DNA of 64,000 nucleotides from NCBI RefSeq assembly GCF_004345855.1, contig NZ_SLXN01000003.1:496001-560000 (forward strand). The letters run 5' to 3'. Below are positions 59,927-64,000 of this stretch, piece after piece. Position 1 is the stretch's first letter. The number at the start of each line of letters is the position of its first letter. The position numbers and the translations under genes were made by a program. The notes beneath the pieces are model-generated. The model searched no databases. It saw only the letters and a list, made by a program, of their open reading frames with translations, and was not told the origin of the DNA. The DNA comes from Sphingomonas sp. BK235. Lineage in GTDB: Bacteria > Pseudomonadota > Alphaproteobacteria > Sphingomonadales > Sphingomonadaceae.

Positions 59927-62800
59927 TCAGAAGCGCGCGCGAACACCGAAGAGGTAGCGCGCGCCGGTGTTCTGAAGGAGCAGGAAGCGATCCTCCAGCA
60001 CCGAATAGTCATGCACATAGGCGTTGGTCAGGTTGACGCCCTGCGCATAGACCTGCACCGCGGGCGTGATGTCATAGCCGAGGCTCAGGTCGAGCTGACC
60101 GTAAGCGGCGCGGCTCTGCGGCCGCGAGGCGGCGCCGAAACATTGCTGCAGGAAGGCCGAGCGCCAATTGTACGAGGCACGCGCCTGGACGCCGTATTTC
60201 TCGTAGAACAGGCTGCCGTTCGCGGAGTGCGGCGACAGTCCGTTATAGCCGCAGCCCGCGTTGCTCGCCTGTCCCGTGCCACGGTCGACGTTGCTGGTGA
60301 CATAGGTGTAATTGCCCGCGACGCCGAAGCCGGAGACGAAGCCGCCCGCCTTGTCGAGCGAATATTGCCCCCCGATCTCGACGCCCGCGATCGATCCGGT
60401 CTGGCCGTTGCGCGTGCGCGTGTCCTGGAAGTCATAGCCGAACAATGGCACCTTCAACGTCTGCGTCTCGAGGAAGTCGCTGAACGATTTGTAGAAACCG
60501 CTGACGCTGACGTAGCTGAGCGAGTCGAAATAATGTTCCAGCGACAGGTCGTAATTGGTCGACTTGAACGGCTTGAGCAGGGGATTGCCGCCGCCCGACA
60601 CCGGATTGGTGACGCGCCCGCTATAGCTGCTGTCCGTCCCGAGCGAGGTCAGCGTCGGTCGCGTGACCGTCTGCGATACGGCGGCGCGCAGGATCGTCTT
60701 GGCATCGACATCATATTTGACGTTCGCCGCGGGTAGCAGGTTGATGTAGCTGTTCTGCGCCTGCAACGGCTGTGCCGCGCCGCGCTCGAAGAACAGATTG
60801 TCATCGCCCTTGTTGCGCGTGATCGACAGCACCGGCTCGCCATAGCCGCGTGACAAGGTCTTGGTGTCGACCAGGCGGGCACCGACGTTGGCCGACCAGT
60901 CGTCGCCGCCGAACTGCGCGTTGAGATAGAAGGCGGAGACCTTCTCGAGCACGTCCAGCGTCGCGCCGCGCTGTGCACGCAGGCCATAAGGACCGCCGGG
61001 GATCGCGAGGATGCGCGCTGCCTCCGCCGCCTGCTGCGCGGCGGTGCGGCCCTGGCGCGGCGTCGCCAGGATCGACGGCTGCGAGATATAGGAGAAGACC
61101 GCGGCGGGATCGAAGGTGAAGAAGCGCGCCGGTATTGTGCCGACTCCCGAGGCCTTGCCGAGGAAGTGGGTGAGCGCGAACGGCTGCACCAGATTGGCCG
61201 GGATCGGCACGTCGTAACCGCAATAGGTGCACTCGCTTCCCTGATTGCTCGCCAGCGTGCGCACCTTGTGCCGCTTGTTATAGGCGACGCCGAATTGCAG
61301 TTTCTGGAAGATGCCGTCGTCGGCCTTCCACTCGCCGTCGATGTGGAACTCGCTGCCGCGATCGGTGACGCGCGTGAACTCGTTGAGGCCGTAATGCGCG
61401 CGCAACAGGCTGGCGTCGGTGATCGGCCCGAGGTTGGCGGCGGTTGGCAGGTCGTTCTTCGGGGTCAGGTCGAACCGCGGCGAGGTCTGGGCCAGCGATC
61501 CGACGACGAGGAACTCGTGCGGCTGGCTGCGCGTCGCGCCCGTCGTCGAGGCGTCGAAGGTGAAGCGGAGCCGCTCGGTGACGTCCACCGCCAGATTGCC
61601 GCCGATCTGATAGCTCTCGGTGCGTCGATCACCGACCGTCACGATATTGTCGTTCTGCGAGGCGGTGACGCGATCGTTGCCGAGGTCGGGCGCGTTGAGC
61701 GCGGGGTTCGCCGCGACGAACTGCGTGCCGGGCCGATTGAAGCCGATCACCGTATTGTTGGCGTCGGTGGTCAAGCCGATGAACGGCTCGGTATAGAAGA
61801 GGCCGAAGAAGCGATTGGTCGCCTTGGCGTTGAACTTGGAATAGATGCCGTTGACCGTCAGCAGCGCTGCGTCGTTGAGCTGCGCCTGTACCGCGCCCGA
61901 GAGGTTCAGCCGCTCGCGTTCCTGCGCCTCGCGGTTGAAGTTGAGGTTGCGCGGTGTGTTGCTCTCGGCGCTCTTCGGCAACACGTTGTTCGGCGCGGCC
62001 GGCAGGGTGAGGCCGACCGAATTGATCGTGCCCGGGACCAGCCGCTGCTGATTGTTGATCCAGCCGTTGATGTCGACGAAATCGCGCCGGCTCTTGCGGT
62101 CGGTGTAAGAGGCGGCGAGTGTCGCGCCGAAGGAGCGGTCGTCATTGGACCAGCTGATCGTGCCGGAGACGTCGGGGCTCGTCTTCTTGGCGAGCGTATC
62201 ATAGATGCCGCCGCCCGACAGCGCCGCGTGGAAGCCGGTCCGGCCCTCCAGCGGCCGCGCGGTGACGACGTTGACCGTCGCGCCGATGCCGCCTTCCTGC
62301 AAGTGCGGCAGCGACGATTTGAACACGTCGGTGCGCTCGATCATGTTCGACGACAGCACGTCGAACGAGAATTCGCGACCGTCATTGTCGGTCGCCATGA
62401 TGCGGCCGTTGACCAGCACGGTGTTGAACTCCGGCCCGAGGCCGCGAACGGTGATATATTGACCTTCGCCGCCGGACCGCTCGATCGCGACGCCGGTGAT
62501 CCGCTGGAGCGATTCCGCGACGTTATTGTCCGGGAATTTGCCGGTGTCCTCTGCCGAGATCGAATCGACGATGTTCTCGGCGTTGCGTTTGGTCGTGATC
62601 GCGGAGCGAAGGCTGGCGCGGATACCGGTGACGACGATCTCGTTCGTGAGCGGGTCGGCGTCGGCGCGCGTCGTCGCGGAGGCCGCCTCGTCCGGCTGCG
62701 TGGTTGAGCCGGTTGCCGCGGTCGGCTGACCGGTCTGGGCGTGGGCGGGAAGGATCGCCAACGCGTAAAGCGCGGCACCGCAAAGCAAACCTGGCTTCAT
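59927..62800 (-). CDS. Large TonB-dependent receptor of the galactoside locus
   Basis: The 957-residue outer-membrane importer of the Xanthomonas/Caulobacter type has a signal peptide ending PAHAQT and TonB box NEIVVTGIRASL. The plug carries GKFPDNNVAESLQRITGVAI, ITVRGLGPEFNTVLVNGRIM and GGIGATVNVVTARPL, and the barrel ends FGVRARF. Its gene is directly upstream of the exported alpha-galactosidase on the same strand (110-base gap), so alpha-galactosides such as melibiose- or raffinose-type sugars are the likely cargo. A promoter with an overlapping dyad lies about 55-80 bases upstream of the start. Confidence 0.92.
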   Translation of the reverse strand: MKPGLLCGAALYALAILPAHAQTGQPTAATGSTTQPDEAASATTRADADPLTNEIVVTGIRASLRSAITTKRNAENIVDSISAEDTGKFPDNNVAESLQRITGVAIERSGGEGQYITVRGLGPEFNTVLVNGRIMATDNDGREFSFDVLSSNMIERTDVFKSSLPHLQEGGIGATVNVVTARPLEGRTGFHAALSGGGIYDTLAKKTSPDVSGTISWSNDDRSFGATLAASYTDRKSRRDFVDINGWINNQQRLVPGTINSVGLTLPAAPNNVLPKSAESNTPRNLNFNREAQERERLNLSGAVQAQLNDAALLTVNGIYSKFNAKATNRFFGLFYTEPFIGLTTDANNTVIGFNRPGTQFVAANPALNAPDLGNDRVTASQNDNIVTVGDRRTESYQIGGNLAVDVTERLRFTFDASTTGATRSQPHEFLVVGSLAQTSPRFDLTPKNDLPTAANLGPITDASLLRAHYGLNEFTRVTDRGSEFHIDGEWKADDGIFQKLQFGVAYNKRHKVRTLASNQGSECTYCGYDVPIPANLVQPFALTHFLGKASGVGTIPARFFTFDPAAVFSYISQPSILATPRQGRTAAQQAAEAARILAIPGGPYGLRAQRGATLDVLEKVSAFYLNAQFGGDDWSANVGARLVDTKTLSRGYGEPVLSITRNKGDDNLFFERGAAQPLQAQNSYINLLPAANVKYDVDAKTILRAAVSQTVTRPTLTSLGTDSSYSGRVTNPVSGGGNPLLKPFKSTNYDLSLEHYFDSLSYVSVSGFYKSFSDFLETQTLKVPLFGYDFQDTRTRNGQTGSIAGVEIGGQYSLDKAGGFVSGFGVAGNYTYVTSNVDRGTGQASNAGCGYNGLSPHSANGSLFYEKYGVQARASYNWRSAFLQQCFGAASRPQSRAAYGQLDLSLGYDITPAVQVYAQGVNLTNAYVHDYSVLEDRFLLLQNTGARYLFGVRARF

Positions 62801-63182
62801 CTCTCAGCCTCTCCCCGAGAACTCTGCATGATAGCAGTAGTTGAGTCGGGGGCATCATATTGTCCGACAAAGCCGCAACAAGTGTATTAGATAGGAAACG
62901 GGACATTATGCACTCACCTGCTTGATGTTGCTGCGGCTTATATCAGCTCGCCAAAATGAGTAGATTTGCATGGTGCTCAATCCTTCAACTCATCGGAAAT
63001 GCTGTTGCTAATGGTGCGATTATCCCACAAGGTATTCGCTAGATGTCTGCTTCGAGGGCATGTTCACGCCGAGATCGTGCCGCCGCGCTTTGGACGTGGG
63101 GCAGGGTGCTCGCGCGCCTCATCGTGGTGCGTCATCGGCCCGAACCGTCGCGCAATCTTGTGATCCGATGCCCGTGGCGAGA
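62801..63182. other. Gene-free stretch upstream of the galactoside receptor
   Basis: The 382-base region is AT-richer than average. It carries the promoter/operator at 62854-62881 and separates the receptor from the 3' end of the LysR gene. Short frames on the + strand show no recognisable protein. Confidence 0.7.
62854..62881 (-). promoter_or_regulatory. Promoter with internal dyad for the galactoside receptor
   Basis: Read on the minus strand, TTGTTG (62881-62876), a 16-base spacer and TATGAT (62859-62854) form a sigma-70-like promoter about 50 bases from the ATG. Inside the spacer, TTGTCGGACAA (62870-62860) is a perfect 5+5 dyad around one central base, placed where a repressor would block RNA polymerase. 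Confidence 0.55.
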
Positions 63183-64000
63183 CTAGATCGGCAGCCCCAC
63201 GTCCCAATAGGGGGTCGGCCCGAAGCGGGCGACGAGCCAGTCGATGAAGACGCGCACCTTGGGGGCCAGCTCGCGCGAACTCGGATAGAGCGCCCACAAG
63301 GTCTGCGTCGACACCAGCGGGTGCCGACGCAACACCGGCACCAGCGTCCCCGCGCGAAGCTCTTCCGCCGCGCACCACGTCGCCATCAGCGCGATCCCCA
63401 GGCCAGCGCTCGCCGCGTCGCGTACCGCCTCACCGTCGTTGATCCGCAGCGCGGGGGTCACCTTCTTGGCGGTGGCTGCCCCCTTTGCGGCCTCGAACGT
63501 CCACAGGTCCAGCGTACCGACGACGAGACAGGCGTGGGCATCCAGGTCCGCCGGCGTGCGGGGGTGACCGTGCCGCTCCAGATACGCCGGCGAGGCGACC
63601 AGCACGCGCCGGTCGGGCGCGAGCCGTCGCGCCACGAAGCTGGAGTCGCTGAGATCGGCGTAGCGCACCGCGACGTCGAAGGCGCCCTCGACCAGATCGA
63701 CGACGCTGTCCGAGATCCGCAGGTCCGGTCTGAGATCGGGGTAACGCGCCATGAACTCGGCGAGCGCGGGAACGATATGCAACCGCGCGAACGACGAGGG
63801 CGCCGCGATCCGGAGCGTCCCGCGCGGTGACTCGTGCCCGCCGCCCAGCGCCGCGCGCGCGGCGGCGGCGGCGTCGAGCAGGCGTTCGGCATGGGGCAGG
63901 AAGGCGCGCCCGTCCTCCGTCAGCGTCGCCTGCCGTGTCGTGCGATGGAGCAGGCGCGCGCCAAGGCGTCGTTCCAGCGCCGCCAGCCGCGCGCTCGCGC
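63183..64000 (-). CDS. LysR-family transcriptional regulator (5' end missing)
   Basis: The frame runs off the right edge, so the first part of the helix-turn-helix is missing; about 272 residues are visible. The wing region of the DNA-binding domain is seen as ERRLGARLLHRTTRQATLTE. The linker follows, then a periplasmic-binding-like effector domain from GTLRIAAPSSFARLHIVPAL to the C terminus DVGLPI. It ends 382 bases upstream of the galactoside receptor gene on the same strand. LysR regulators usually act on divergent neighbours, so its target may lie outside the window. Confidence 0.92.
   Translation of the reverse strand, partial: ASARLAALERRLGARLLHRTTRQATLTEDGRAFLPHAERLLDAAAAARAALGGGHESPRGTLRIAAPSSFARLHIVPALAEFMARYPDLRPDLRISDSVVDLVEGAFDVAVRYADLSDSSFVARRLAPDRRVLVASPAYLERHGHPRTPADLDAHACLVVGTLDLWTFEAAKGAATAKKVTPALRINDGEAVRDAASAGLGIALMATWCAAEELRAGTLVPVLRRHPLVSTQTLWALYPSSRELAPKVRVFIDWLVARFGPTPYWDVGLPI

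Noticed and set aside
62966..63163. A 65-codon + strand frame between the LysR and receptor genes
   Set aside because: There is no ribosome site and no family resemblance, and it lies in the control region.

Overview
The window is high-GC DNA from an alphaproteobacterium, most likely a member of the Sphingomonadaceae (Sphingomonas or a close relative). This rests on the alphaproteobacterial-type DksA, a PEPxxWA-type PEP-CTERM protein, five TonB-dependent receptors (three of the large Xanthomonas/Caulobacter type), SapC and tryptophan-halogenase-like genes, and dispersed palindromic repeats. No rRNA, CRISPR array, phage, plasmid or insertion sequence was seen. There is one tRNA gene, tRNA-Leu(CAA).

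Bases 1-20000 are mostly housekeeping. mutS (cut by the left edge) converges on mfd, followed by sdhE and recG. Next come a large autotransporter, a PilZ protein, tyrS, an NlpD-like M23 lipoprotein, surE and serS, then a host-attachment-family protein, dksA, a second PilZ protein and tRNA-Leu. Bases 19.5-33 kb hold a PhoP/PhoQ-like two-component system divergent from an exported proline-rich OB-fold protein, an aldo/keto reductase, a chemoreceptor, a DUF2946-like protein with a TonB receptor, two small proteins, and a tesA-like arylesterase divergent from a YbbA/YbbP-like ABC exporter. Bases 33-37 kb carry a PaoABC-like periplasmic molybdenum aldehyde oxidoreductase operon.

Bases 37-64 kb are accessory and nutrient-oriented. 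The first block is a TonB receptor, then sapC, a JmjC-like cupin and a flavin-dependent halogenase; the last three overlap by 4 bases each. A PEP-CTERM SGNH hydrolase follows. Then come an L,D-transpeptidase/Rap1a-Tai pair, a second large TonB receptor with a cupin, a Tat-exported Gfo/Idh oxidoreductase and a UxuR-like GntR regulator, and a metal-type TonB receptor. After that there is an overlapping operon of a truncated peroxiredoxin, a desaturase and a PhnD-like protein. The last block is a galactoside locus with a TonB receptor and a GH36 alpha-galactosidase split into two overlapping frames, next to a LysR gene cut by the right edge.

The best candidates for under-described biology are the receptor-SapC-cupin-halogenase block, the split alpha-galactosidase, and the truncated peroxiredoxin-desaturase-PhnD operon. 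I also report predicted operators that tie several receptors to their regulators.
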